From Oscarella lobularis (Eukaryota > Porifera > Homoscleromorpha > Homosclerophorida > Oscarellidae), in the NCBI RefSeq assembly GCF_947507565.1, contig NC_089178.1:62001-126000 (forward strand): a stretch of DNA of 64,000 nt. The letters are read 5' to 3'. The stretch's first letter is position 1. Each line of letters opens with the position of its first letter. The position numbers and the translations under genes are program-made. Positions 1-14,463 of this stretch are shown here, piece after piece. Below the pieces are notes generated by a model. It saw nothing but the letters and a program-made list of their open reading frames with translations, had not been told where the DNA came from and made no database searches.

Positions 1-1
1 T

Positions 2-618
2 GACACGGCTTTGAAGGCTGGAGAAAAGACGTCCGACTACTACAGGACGCATAACCTTCCTGAACGCTTCAATCAACCCGGTAAGAACGCCTTTTTCCGC
101 GGCTTTCGCAACGACCGACCGTTTTCTGTCATTCTCTGGTCTGATCGTCCTTTCGTGTGCTTCATCCAGTTGCAAAAAATATTGGTAATCCAGTTTTCAC
201 GTTTGAAGGGACGATCGCCACGGAAAACAGCCGCGAAGGTCGAATAGGGGGCCGTCGTTTTTTTATTTGCCGCCGCAAATTAATTAATTAAAATAAACCT
301 CTAATTAAAGATTGTTTTCGTGGCTACGGCTCAAAAAATGAACACCCTATGTATCGGACGGCAACGTCGTCATACGGGTGAGTCCAAATCCAATAAATCA
401 AAGTACAGTACACGCTATTTATAGTTTTATAGGAGTCATGCTCCGAACGTTCACACGGTGCCGACCAGCTTTCACGGAAGGTCTCAGAAATTTTCAGAAG
501 TCAGTTCCTAAAAATGGCGCATTATATTAATTAATGACACTATCCTTAGCACCTTGGCAAATCTGGGATGTATAGAAATCACTCTCTAAATACTTCCTCA
601 GACAAGAGTAAAGTGTAG
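2..618 (+). CDS. PIERCE1: PIERCE1-like ciliary microtubule inner protein (5' end outside window)
   Basis: Four exons are read by homology to vertebrate C9orf116/PIERCE1, a protein of the ciliary doublet microtubule lumen: <2-80, 311-377, 433-499 and 550-618. Exon 1 gives TSDYYRTHNLPERFNQP, which matches the family opening TSDYYR..LP.RFN.P. Exon 2 gives CFRGYGSKNEHPMYRT..SSYG, exon 3 SHAPNVHTVP....SQKFSE and exon 4 GMYRNHSLNT before TAG. Each block has a counterpart in the family in the same order, and every junction keeps phase with GT-AG borders (gtaaga, gtgagt, gtcagt donors). The frame is open to the left edge, so the start codon is probably upstream of the window. The total is close to the short family length (about 130 residues). 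Exon 1 can also be read through its donor into a second FRGFR-like stretch; see the findings. Confidence is high for the family and moderate for the name PIERCE1 over PIERCE2. Confidence 0.8.
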
Positions 619-955
619 AGTTCTTGTCGTGTTACTAGGATACTTGTGGAGAGTGCCTAATTTTCCATCTGTTGCCGCCTGCTCTTCTTTAGCTTCATAA
701 TCAAATAAGAACGCCCCTTTCGATTGCCCATCGCTCCGTCAAGTCAAAACCATTTCTCTCTAATGCGCCACTCCTTGACGACCTATTGCTTTCTTTGGCG
801 CTTTTCTACGCATCGTGACGGCACGACACGCCTTCGATTCGCGCGATTGGTCAGAGCCCGTCTGACGTCATCGACCGCAAGGTCACCATCAAAAACGTCT
901 GTTAGCCGAACTCTACCGCCCCTTTTCCTCTGCCTCTCTCTTCTGCACGCTGGCA
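619..955. other. Intergenic: PIERCE1-like to PIM-like kinase
   Basis: This 337-bp gap lies between the PIERCE1-like stop codon and the first ATG of the kinase. It should hold the 3' end of the first gene and the promoter and 5' UTR of the kinase. I see no convincing coding exon and no repeat. Confidence 0.6.
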
Positions 956-2551
956 ATGAAGTCGATCGTGCACAAAATGGCCGCCTGTCGGCTCGAAACG
1001 AAAGGTAAAGACGACGGGACACGCGACAAGACCGCATCCGTGTGTGTCGAGAGAAAAACATTGGAGCGGGGGGCCCCAATTTCCATTCTCGTGCGTGCAG
1101 CGTCCGACTTCGACGATCTATACGAAATCGGCGAACAGATCGGCAGCGGCGGATTCGGCCGCGTCTACGACGGAATCCGCAAAGCCGATCGCGAACGGGT
1201 CGGTCCAAAACGCGAAAGCGCAAAGTCGCACGAAAAGCGAACGCGCGATCGATTCTTTCTCGCAGGTCGCCGTCAAAGTCGTCTCGAAGAAACGCGTACT
1301 GCACTGGTGCAAGGTGAGCTATTGAATCGATCAATCATCGAGGCGAAAGCCTTGGTAATAATGAATCGCTCGCCGACTGACCGCTGTCGCCACCACAAGC
1401 ATTTATCGTTCGCCTGCGGTTCGAGCGCGCGACGTCGCGCTACGCGGACAATACGACCTTTTTTCTCAACGCGCATTCCTTAGGCGTCCGGAGGGAAAAC
1501 GATTCCGCGCGAAGTGGCGCTTTTGCGTCAGATCGAGCACGTAAACGTCATCCGTCTGTACGACTACTACGAAAAGGCGGACAGCGTCTACATGATACTC
1601 GAACAGCCGCGTCCCATGATGGATCTGTTCGATTTTATCACGGCGGCGTGTCCGCTTTGCGAGCGCACCGCCAAATTCCTCTTCAAGCAAATCGTCGAAT
1701 CGATTGCCTTCTGTCACGCGGCCGGCGTCGTTCATCGCGACATCAAGGACGAAAATATTTTGCTCGAGCTCGCGACGGGACGCACGAAACTCATCGATTT
1801 CGGATCGGGAGCATTTCTCAAAGAAGGACCTTACACTGATTACGAAGGTCCGTACCTTCTGGCCACGTGTCTAGACAAGCGCCACTTCCGCGTCGCTCGC
1901 GAACCACTTCCGGTTTTCTTCTTTTGTTCTCTTAGGTACGAGGGTCTATAGTCCTCCAGAGTGGATCAAGCATCATAAGTATCTGGCCGAGCCGGCTGCT
2001 ATATGGTCTCTCGGCATACTTCTCTACGATATGGTGATGGGCGACGTGCCGTTTGAAAAAGACGACGAAATTCTTCACGCCGATTTGAAATTTAGTCGAT
2101 CGTGCACTCGGGGTAAAAAACATCCCTCTCTCTTTTTCCCAACGAGATTCTTCTTCTTGTAGCCGTCGTTCATCTCATTCGATGCATGTTGACGCGTCCG
2201 CCAAGCGGTCGGCCAACATTCAGTCAAGTTTTGGATCACGTATGGCTGCTCACTGCCGTGCGTAGAATCGATCTCACGTTGCCCAAGTTGCACAAGGCAA
2301 TCGTTCATCCGCCCGGCAAAGCATCGCCCAATCTCGCCGGCGATATTCCCAAGAAGCTATCGACGTCGTCATCAACTCGGCTCGCTGACGTCAGATCGGT
2401 TTCTTCCGGGTATGGGAGTGTGGGGCGGCGAACAAAGGTCCAGCCTCTGCATCGGTCTCCCTTACTTGAGGCTAAGCGACAGAGTCTCCAATTTACACCC
2501 TCGTCTGTCAAATTTGATGGTTCGCGTAGCCAGCCTGAGATTGTGATATAA
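956..2551 (+). CDS. PIM-family serine/threonine kinase
   Basis: Five exons join in frame: 956-1198, 1266-1313, 1484-1847, 1936-2112 and 2163-2551. The product has a complete kinase core. The glycine loop is [10 protein letters not shown], the ATP lysine lies in [10 protein letters not shown], the PIM-like [11 protein letters not shown] follows, and the hinge is [16 protein letters not shown]. The catalytic loop is [11 protein letters not shown] and DFG appears as [10 protein letters not shown]. The activation segment runs into YSPPEWI, with [10 protein letters not shown] and the HPWL-like end DHVWLL. The proline-containing hinge (ERPxP in PIM kinases) and the YSPPEWI block argue for PIM rather than CAMK or PASK. 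A Ser-rich tail of about 90 residues follows the kinase. The exon 1 donor (gtcggt) is weak and the start could be the in-frame ATG at 977, so the N-terminus is the least certain part. PIM kinases are constitutively active survival and translation regulators. Confidence 0.8.
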
Positions 2552-2707
2552 ATTAGAGAGGCTCTTTTCTTTTCTTTTTGATTTTCTACTTCTGCACTAT
2601 GTGCCAGGCTTTATTTTTTGGGTTGCGAGTCAGAATTAATGCTTCTAGAACATTTCGCCTACTAGTAGTTGCCTCTGTTTTGTGATTGAGTACACTGTTA
2701 TAAAAAT

Positions 2708-3421
2708 TTAGAGTAGCACGCTCGGTAGACAAATGATTTTTTGACTAAACTGTACTATGTCCTGGTGGGGACAAGATTTTCTCAATCTGTTTTTCCAGCG
2801 TTCTATTGGCTCTAGCGCCGCCTCTTCGAGACATTGCGGCACGGAAAAAGACGCAATTGGTACGTCGCCGTTGTTCTTTGTGGTCACGGAAGCCGTGTGA
2901 ACTCGAAGAGGAATCATACCAAGGCAATTTGACCCTGGGCCTTCATCGTTGTACCAATATAGCACCGGGTATCCTAATAGCCACCCGAAGGCCGTGGAGA
3001 GTTGAAAAGGAGATTTTTTGAACTCGTCGGCGCGTTTGTTTGCGTGGAATGCGCGCAATTGGAGTCGAATAATCCGATCGGTATCCGGGTCTGGGATTCG
3101 GGGGCGTGACAGTTGACTTGAAGCGTCCACGAAGAGAAGGCGAGAAAAATCGTCTCGTACGTCTTCGGCGAGCCGTTTCTCGCAAGGCGAGCGACTTATT
3201 ATAAATATGTCGTCCTCAATAGTGAGAAAGTCGAGCTCGGCGCCGGAAGGGCATTTGAGTGAGCGCAGGCGAGCCGACTCGCCACAGTCGTACAAATATG
3301 CGTCTTTGATGCCAATATCGAGACAGATTATGCTTGCGGCAATCGTTTTCCATCTTTCTCGTACGCTTCGACTCCTGAAACGGCTCCAAATTGCTTCTTT
3401 CCATCCATCTAAAGACACCAT
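2708..3421 (-). CDS. C1orf74-like (DUF4504/UPF0739) protein
   Basis: A single-exon frame of 237 codons starts at the ATG at 3421. It contains IICLDIGIKDAYLYDCG near the N-terminus, a run of polar residues in the middle and AFGWLLGYPVLYWY about 80 residues from the end. These match my memory of the DUF4504 family typified by human C1orf74, a soluble protein of unknown function of about 270 residues. The same frame stays open upstream to 3850, but that stretch overlaps the oppositely oriented SPMIP1-like gene and reads as low-complexity antisense, so I end the gene at 3421. It is arranged divergently with the gene at 3518, leaving a gap of about 96 bp. The family assignment is from recall and needs a profile search. 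The ORF itself is long and likely real. Confidence 0.6.
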   Translation of the reverse strand: MVSLDGWKEAIWSRFRSRSVRERWKTIAASIICLDIGIKDAYLYDCGESARLRSLKCPSGAELDFLTIEDDIFIISRSPCEKRLAEDVRDDFSRLLFVDASSQLSRPRIPDPDTDRIIRLQLRAFHANKRADEFKKSPFQLSTAFGWLLGYPVLYWYNDEGPGSNCLGMIPLRVHTASVTTKNNGDVPIASFSVPQCLEEAALEPIERWKNRLRKSCPHQDIVQFSQKIICLPSVLL

Positions 3422-3517
3422 AGTACGGGATCCGAAAGCGGAAGTGAATGTTGTTCCTCCCTTTGTATACGGGTCGCGTCTCTCGTGGCGACGCCTTGTT
3501 GCAGTCCCCAGCGAAAT

Positions 3518-4021
3518 ATGAGCTTCGACACGCGAAGTCAGAATTTCTGGAAGGAGTCCGTTGATAAGGAGGCTCAAGTTCGACTGCAATGGCATCTCAA
3601 ATACAGCAAAGAATTCGCCCGAGGAACGGCGGCCAAAAAAGTCCGTCAGAGTAAACCTCTCCTGGTGCTGAAACCGATCGTGCTTGAAAAACAAGAGCCA
3701 AGAAACGAGACGCCGAAAGACGAATCGAAAAAAGAAAAGAAGTCCACCGAAGCGTTGCTTGAAACAATGCGTCCCGTTTCGGGTCGAACGAAAAAACTCC
3801 TCTACACGGGCTTGAGTGCTGAGGGGGAGGGGCGAGAATCGTACTTGCACGTGAGGAAGGAGAAGAAGCCCGAACAGAAGTACGAGTACCCAATGACAAG
3901 CGCTTGGGAGTACGGATGGAAAATTATGGACTTGATGGGCTCCGAAACGGAGAAAGCGGCGCGATTCGGACGCACAAAAATCATTCGCGACTCCTTCTAC
4001 AGAACGAATGGAATCTTCTAA
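3518..4021 (+). CDS. SPMIP1-like ciliary/flagellar microtubule inner protein
   Basis: This single exon of 167 residues starts at ATG 3518; an upstream GTG in the same frame is ignored. Recognisable blocks are SQNFWKESVDKEAQVRLQW at the N-terminus, RPVSGRTKKLLYTGLSAEG in the middle, YEYPMTSAWEYGWKI and the C-terminal GRTKIIRDSFYRTNGIF. The layout of a short Trp-containing N-terminal motif, a long lysine-rich linker and a conserved FYR.NG.F end resembles the sperm microtubule inner protein SPMIP1 (ATP6V1FNB) and related ciliary MIPs. It is highly charged, has no signal peptide or membrane segment, and carries no intron. The stop lies only 106 bp before the ceramide kinase start, so the two transcripts must be tightly spaced. 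I infer a ciliary role from the family; nothing in the local sequence shows it. Confidence 0.5.
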   Translation: MSFDTRSQNFWKESVDKEAQVRLQWHLKYSKEFARGTAAKKVRQSKPLLVLKPIVLEKQEPRNETPKDESKKEKKSTEALLETMRPVSGRTKKLLYTGLSAEGEGRESYLHVRKEKKPEQKYEYPMTSAWEYGWKIMDLMGSETEKAARFGRTKIIRDSFYRTNGIF

Positions 4022-4127
4022 ACAGACCGACCTGAATCTACTCTATTGTGTATATGCGTTTCGTTTTGGTAGCCAATACTGTAGTGTAATGTTCGTGGGG
4101 TTGTTTCTAATCCGGGCTCTTGATGTT

Positions 4128-6230
4128 ATGTGTACGGAGGATCCTGTCCGTGTTCTAGAGCTCGATAACGAGCCGCCACCAGCGTCGATCGCTCCAATCA
4201 TTCGGTCTACTTTGTTAGTTGCGAAAAAGCCGTTCATCGTCCTACTAACGTCGCGCGAATTGACGTGGTTTGCTGAAAACGAAAAACGGCGAAATGGTAA
4301 GACAAAAATAAAGCGGATTTCGTCGAATAACGCACGTTTCTCACCAGTTCAGTTAAGCCTCCAGGATGTAATTGCCGTTCGGACGACGGCAGACGGCAAT
4401 TGGAGGCAATCGCGAGCCGATTCGAGCGAATTTAGCGTCTTTTCCTTTCGCCGGAAGTCGCGCGGTAAATGGACACTGAAGCAGTTCACGTTCGAGTGCC
4501 AATCGAATCACTTGTGCGCCGAATGGATTCAAAATCTCAAACGCGTTTTGGCAGGTCGTCGAGAAGTTTAATTATTGTTTGCTATCTTATATCTAATTAG
4601 GGATGAGACAGCGTCCGCGAATTTTGAAAGTTTTTATTAATCCTTTTGGCGGGAAGAAACGCGCCGTTCAAATTTACGAAAAAGACGTTCGACCTTTGTG
4701 GGAATTGGCTGGAATTCTATTGGACGAAACCGGTTTGAATGCTTTCATTGTTAGCAATAATTCAATACCGTAACCTTAGTGACACAATCAGGCGATCATG
4801 CTCCAGACATAATTAGAGAGATGGATCTAAGAAAATATGACGGGTGAAAGAGATCAATCAATATACGCAGCCTTTAGAACGAATGTACTTTATTATCTAG
4901 GCTTATATGCGTTGGTGGAGATGGATTGTTTAGTCAGGTAATGAATAGTTTGCTGACTCGCACTCAGCTCGAAGCGGGAGTCGATCAGTCAAGACCGAGA
5001 TTTATTCCAGCTCGTCCGAGAATAAAATTAGGAATAATACCAGCTGGTATCATAATGAATAATTACAGTACTGCAGATGTGCGAGGCTAACGTTTTCTCT
5101 CTAGGATCGACCAACGCTATTTGCTACAGTACGACTGGCACTGTTGATCCAGGCACGTGTGCATTGAGAATTGCCATTGGAGATTCGCGCGGCGTCGACG
5201 TTTTCAGCGCTGAACATCGCGACAAAGTTCTGTGCTTCGGGATGAGCGCGTCCTATGGTTTCCTTGGCGACGTGCTGGTGGAAAGTGAAAAGCATCGATG
5301 GATGGGACCACGGAGATACGACTATGCGGGAATGCGGAGATTCTTTCGACTCAAGTAGTAGAGACGTGGTAAAACAGCAAAGAATAATACTAACTGTATA
5401 TTTGTAAAGGTCGTATGGATGCGAAGTGATGTACGTTAAGAGTTCCGATACTGTTGGTAGTCCCAAAGATGCTGTCAAATGTAGAACTGGGTATAATGTA
5501 ACCATTGTTTGGAGGGGTACACTTCCAAAGCGTGTTTTTCCCCCCCAGTTGCACTGTATGTGACGAAGAGATCGACGGACCATCTCCAGCAGAGGCACCA
5601 CCTAAGGGAGCCATGGCACGAGCCGGCGATAACGAAGTCATGACAGGTAAACAGTACCGATATTTTAAGATACTAATAATTTATATGTATGTAGAACCGA
5701 GTGATTGGCAGTCGCTTTCGGGCGAATTTTGCGGGGTCATTGGCGTGACAATTTCCGCTTCTTGCAGTCGCTCTCCTCACGGGGTCTCACCTTCTGCTCA
5801 CCTTGGCGACGGATGCATCGACATAAGTTTGGTGAAAAAGTGCTCTCGATTTGATTTTTTGAAATTGCTGTTTAAAATTTCCCGAACTGGAAATCACGCA
5901 AGTGAATCGAATCGGGCGAGGCATTTTTACGGAAAAATTTTTATTTAGTTGAATTTACCGTTCGTCGAAACGCATCGCGTCCAAGAATTCAAACTGCGTC
6001 CACTTGACAAAAACGAAACCGATGCCGCCGAAGGAAAGAACCTAGTCCAGCGAAGAACTACGAATAGTAGCACGTGGAACGTAGACGGCGAAATAATGGA
6101 AGAGGCCGAAGTCCAAATTAGGTAAGGACGCGCATCCGTTGTTATCTCTAGATTGACGTGAGTCATTCGATTGTTTAGGGTTCACAGACAGCTGATAACT
6201 CTCTTTAGCCGCGGAATCGAAGAAAAATAG
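4128..6230 (+). CDS. CERK: Ceramide kinase
   Basis: Eleven exons assemble into 524 codons: 4128-4296, 4348-4554, 4601-4732, 4780-4843, 4901-5046, 5105-5354, 5410-5490, 5549-5646, 5695-5897, 5949-6121 and 6179-6230. Human CERK is 537 residues. The PH-like N-terminal half ends near HLCAEWIQNLKRVL. The diacylglycerol-kinase catalytic domain begins RILKVFINPFGGK and has the nucleotide loop ICVGGDGLFSQV. It then has GIIPAGSTNAICYST, the calmodulin-binding-type block DKVLCFGMSASYGFLGDV, the CERK-specific zinc-like motif KCRTGCTVCDEEI, HLGDGCIDI and the end VHRQLITLFSRGIEE. The enzyme phosphorylates ceramide to ceramide-1-phosphate at Golgi and plasma membranes. All introns are GT-AG except intron 9, whose donor is gcaagt (GC-AG). 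An in-frame upstream ATG at 4089 is an alternative start. Confidence 0.9.
5898..5948 (+). other. GC-AG intron in ceramide kinase
   Basis: Joining ..RTGNH to LNLPFVETHRV, as in human CERK, needs phase 0 at both sides. That is met only by a 51-bp intron with donor gcaagt and acceptor tttag. The GT one codon further (gtgaat) would give the wrong frame and a TGA soon after. Confidence 0.65.
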
Positions 6231-6401
6231 TTTTTGTAAAAAATTAGTTAGTCTAATTTTAGAACAAAGTGCGATGAATAGGCGGAGGCGTTCGTGCCTG
6301 TACTTGTTATCAACTCCACCTCTTTCAGCTTGGCGTAATCAGTTCATGGTGTCGTTCGACTTGCGTTGAGCAGCGAGCGGGCCTCGGCGCGCGAGCGAAA
6401 C

Positions 6402-6712
6402 ATGGAAACGATGAAGGACGTTGCGCTCGCAATGGGCGTGGACACGAGTGAAAGTCCCCTCTCCAGCTCCGCTTTCAACGGGTAAAGTTTAGATAATCCA
6501 TATCGCGCGAATCGATCTAGTGCGCGCACTTAGAGCGCCAGCGTCCGACGATCGCAGCCATCGCCCAAACGGCGCCGATTCCCGTCTAATCGACGTCAAC
6601 GACGATTCGAGCGACGAAGACGAAGAACAGACGAAGAACGCTACCGCCGCAAGTGCGCGAAGCGACGAGGGACGACAAAGAAAGAGACGAGTCGTCGCCG
6701 CCGCTGCCAGGA
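6402..6712 (+). CDS. Uncertain exon(s), possibly the 5' part of the PI3K gene
   Basis: ATG 6402 opens a 26-codon exon (METMKDVALAMG...) ending at a gtaaag donor after 6481. An in-phase continuation from about 6530 reads APASDDRSHRPNGADS, an acidic run (DDSSDEDEEQ) and a basic run (RQRKRRVV). The next clear homology, the PI3K adaptor-binding domain, begins only at 7043. I cannot decide whether these exons are the N-terminus of that gene, its 5' UTR or an independent small gene. The composition (acidic then basic, no hydrophobic core) is not typical of p110. Confidence 0.3.
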
Positions 6713-7042
6713 AAAGGATTTCGAACCAAGGCAAGGAAACGAACGAGCGATGTGACGCGAATAAAAATCGTTACGCCCCAGACGCGGCGACGCCGTGCGC
6801 CACGAATCCCATGCTCGTGCTTCCGGTTCGATCCAATTCTCGAGTAAGGAGAAGGACGCCGCCGTTTTCTTCTCCTTCGCGAATAGGTTTCTTAGCTTCT
6901 CTCTCCGGCGCGTCGACGAAGGGGAGTTTCGACGGGCGTCTCGCGATCGCTCAACTCCAAAACGTCCGTTTTCACCAAGATTCGGGTGCGTGGAAACGAG
7001 AGTTGATGATGGAAGTCTCGCTTTCAGTTCGGATCTTCATAG

Positions 7043-11695
<4,653 letters not shown>

Positions 11696-11783
11696 TAATA
11701 GTTATATACAGTATTTATACTGAATCTAATTTTTTCGGAATGCCACCGGTACGTAGAACTATTTTTATTGATATCAATTCGAT

Positions 11784-13064
11784 ATGGGCGAAGGGAAGAA
11801 CGTTTGTGCGCGCTCTCTACGAATCGCGGCCGTAGTCGCGTTGTATTGGTAAGGCGTAGATACAGAAGCGTCACACGACTATTGTCTTTTATTAGGGTTG
11901 TGTCGATCTCTATGGTGTTTTGCAACAAATATCTTCTTAGCAGCCAAGATATTAAAGTATAGTAATTGCTAGGGGGGGGGGGGGGGAGGGGAGGAGGAGG
12001 GTATGCTGCCTTTTTTGTTACGATCCGGGAGTGTTCCCCCCCGAACGTCCGTTCTTTTTACGGTCGTTTTTTCGGCGGTAGCTCGACGCTCCTCTATTCG
12101 TGACCTGGTTCCAATGCGTTTTCGGCGTCGCAACGGGAGCGACGCTGACGCTCGTATCCAGGCAACATTCGTCACTCTCCAGCATACCTCAATTCACAGG
12201 CGATTTCGCGACGGCACTAACGGTATTATTAGCAATACGCGCGTGGACACCGAGTCGTGGTTTTAGATGTCAATTTCTTTAGGTCATGCCTCTGTCTTTG
12301 ATTTTTATCGGCATGATCACTTTCAATAATCTAGCTCTAAAATATCTTGGAGTTGCTTTTTACACGGTTGGGCGATCTCTTACGACCATATTTAATGTGG
12401 TAAGAAAATTGACGGCGTCTCATTAATTAATTATAATTAATAATTTCTATTCCCGTCCTAGCTTCTGACCTACTTCCTCTTGCACCAGACCACTTCTCTC
12501 TTGGCTATATCCTCTTGTGGTGTTATCATATCAGGCTTCCTTCTTGGTGTCAATCAAGAGAGACAATCGAGTGGCGCCGTGTCGTCCTTTGGAATAGCGT
12601 GCGGTGTTCTGGCAAGTCTCTTTGTGGCTCTCAATGCCGTTTTCAGCAAACGTATTCTGCCGGAAGTCGACAACAATCCGTACCTATTAAACATATATAA
12701 TAATCTGAATGGAGTATTTCTGTTCATTCCGCTCATGTGGCTTACTGGAGAAATTGAAACCGTCATGGAATATCATTTGCTGAAATCGCCATATTTTTGG
12801 ATGATGATGTGTCTGAGTGGACTCTTTGGTATTGCTATTGGCTACGTGACCGGTCTCCAAATTCAAGTCACGAGTCCCCTGACTCACAACGTGAGTGGCA
12901 CAGCGAAAGCGTGCGCTCAAACAGTTCTGGCAGTTTTTATCAATAATAGTCTAAAGACTAATCTGTGGTGGCTTAGCAATGGTCTTGTTCTGGCTGGATC
13001 GGCAGCTTATGCACTCGTGAGACACTCAGAAATGAAATCTAAAGAGAAAAATATATCTAAGTAA
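11784..13064 (+). CDS. SLC35C1: GDP-fucose transporter (SLC35C1)
   Basis: Five exons join in phase: 11784-11848, 11896-11956, 12082-12222, 12283-12399 and 12462-13064, giving about 328 residues. Characteristic blocks are [86 protein letters not shown] and [18 protein letters not shown]. These are diagnostic of the Golgi GDP-fucose antiporter, a ten-helix drug/metabolite-transporter-fold protein that supplies fucose for glycoproteins and Notch-type O-fucosylation. It lies 88 bp after the PI3K stop. Intron 2 carries a 15-base run of G. The last 30 bp of coding sequence and the 3' UTR, including an AATAAA signal, are duplicated at 17125-17236. Confidence 0.92.
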
Positions 13065-13332
13065 TTAGAAAAGCATGGTAGAATGGTAGAATACAATATC
13101 AAATAAAAATGATCACATCAAATACCTCGTGATCACATTGAGATCATCCTAAATCGTCCTAAGTCTATGATAATATGACAGAGAGTTCGTGGGAGATTTG
13201 TGCTTCGTATTTCGAGCAATGCTGACGCCCTTTCGCCGTCTTTCAACGCTGGAAAATGCGAAAATCGATCGATCGGAAGGCCTGAAGCAGATGAAACCTC
13301 CTAACGGATTTTTCACGACGCCGATCAAGATA
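13065..13332. other. SLC35C1 3' UTR and proximal accessory-block sequence
   Basis: An AATAAA hexamer near 13100 likely ends the SLC35C1 transcript. Beyond about 13131 the sequence no longer matches the downstream copy, so this is where the accessory block begins. I see no gene between here and the MITD1-like exon. Confidence 0.5.
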
Positions 13333-13419
13333 TTGATAGCAAACTAACGCTTCGCTGTATTTTTCGCCTGAATCGAGCTCGGCAGCTCGTCGCAACAGAC
13401 TACTGACGACAGACTCCAT
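13333..13419 (-). pseudogene. Orphan MITD1-like first exon (MIT domain)
   Basis: From ATG 13419 the minus strand reads 29 codons: MESVVSSLLRRAAELDSGE, then KYSEALVCYQ. This matches the first helices of the MIT domain of MITD1, an ESCRT-III-binding protein of cytokinetic abscission. After CYQ the frame continues into unrelated sequence. No GT donor is placed there, and no second MIT exon (the EGIDLLL region) appears in the ~180 bp downstream before the SLC35C1 3' UTR. A donor-like ATATCTTG directly follows and resembles a U12 AT-AC donor, but no partner acceptor and exon were found. I regard it as a truncated copy or remnant. The recognition is firm for the exon, not for a functional gene. Confidence 0.5.
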
Positions 13420-13925
13420 CGATCGTTCGTTTCCGCGATAGCGTGCGCTGTGTGAAGTGTACGCCGCGCGAATTCGTGGAGAAAAAACGCCGACAATTGC
13501 TCGGTTCAATTCACTTTATTTTTTTATATACTGCGCACAGCAAAATGCTTACAAAGAAGGCTTCAATTCTCATTCGGACGACGAACATTCGTTGAGTTAT
13601 TTCTTTCGATCGCTCCAACCTAAAAAAAAAGAAGTTAGTTATCTGTCAAATAATCGTTGTACGTACCTTTTGATTTGCGTCCGTATTAGCGTTATCCAGG
13701 CTACACCGCGTGGAGGTTCGGACGCTTCGTAGCCCAGGTGAGTCTTCGCAAAGCGATGACCCCCTTCCAAAAACTTTCGGGCGAGTTGCGGGTCCTCGGC
13801 CAATCCATTCAGTACCCACCTGGATGAGGATCGGCCCCTAATACCGAAACCCCGGTGCGCTGGTACCAAAGCCTTCGGTATGTCTTCCTGAGAAGAACCG
13901 GGCCTTGTGGAATGGAGAGAGGCTG

Positions 13926-13929
13926 ACCG
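13926..13929. repeat. Target-site duplication, left copy (ACCG)
   Basis: The four bases ACCG immediately precede the left terminal inverted repeat and recur directly after the right one (15812-15815). A 4-bp duplication is typical of some DDE integrase-type transposons. Confidence 0.65.
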
Positions 13930-13960
13930 CTATGGCGCTACAACAGTGTCAAAAATCAAT

Positions 13961-14415
13961 GGACTAATGATTAGTGATTAGTGATTAGTGATTAGTGATT
14001 AGTGATTAGTGATTAGTGATTAGTGATTAGTGATTAGTGATTAGTGATTAGTAACTAATGAAATGATAACAACAAGTTACTAGGGCACAATTAGCTAGCT
14101 ATATAGAATAATTTTGTGCAAAATAAAAAGTAGAACAATGATTAGTGAACAGTGATCAGTGAACAGTGATTAATGATCAGTGAACAGTGATTAGTGATTA
14201 GTGATTAATGATCAGTGATTAGTGATTAGTGATTAGTGATTAGTGAACAGTGAACAATGATTAGTGAACAGTGATTAGTGATTAGTGATTAGTGAACAGT
14301 GAACAATGATTAGTGAACAGTGATCAGTGAACAGTGATTAATGATTAGTGAACAGTGATTAGTGATTAGTGATTAGTGATTAGTGAACAGTGAACAATGA
14401 TTAGTGAACAGTGAA
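13961..14415. repeat. TTAGTGA heptamer array, left arm
   Basis: The first 90 bp are near-perfect tandem copies of TTAGTGA. After a 75-bp gap the array resumes with interspersed GAACAGT, GATCAGT and GATTAATGA variants. It is the mirror image of the right arm. Confidence 0.9.
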
Positions 14416-14463
14416 CAGATGACAAGATGGGCGACGACGATACGAAGGAGGTCCTATTCCGTT

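Noticed and set aside
3422-3850. N-terminal extension of the minus-strand C1orf74-like ORF to 380 codons
   Set aside because: It overlaps the convincing SPMIP1-like exon in antisense and has no homology; the ATG at 3421 gives the family length.
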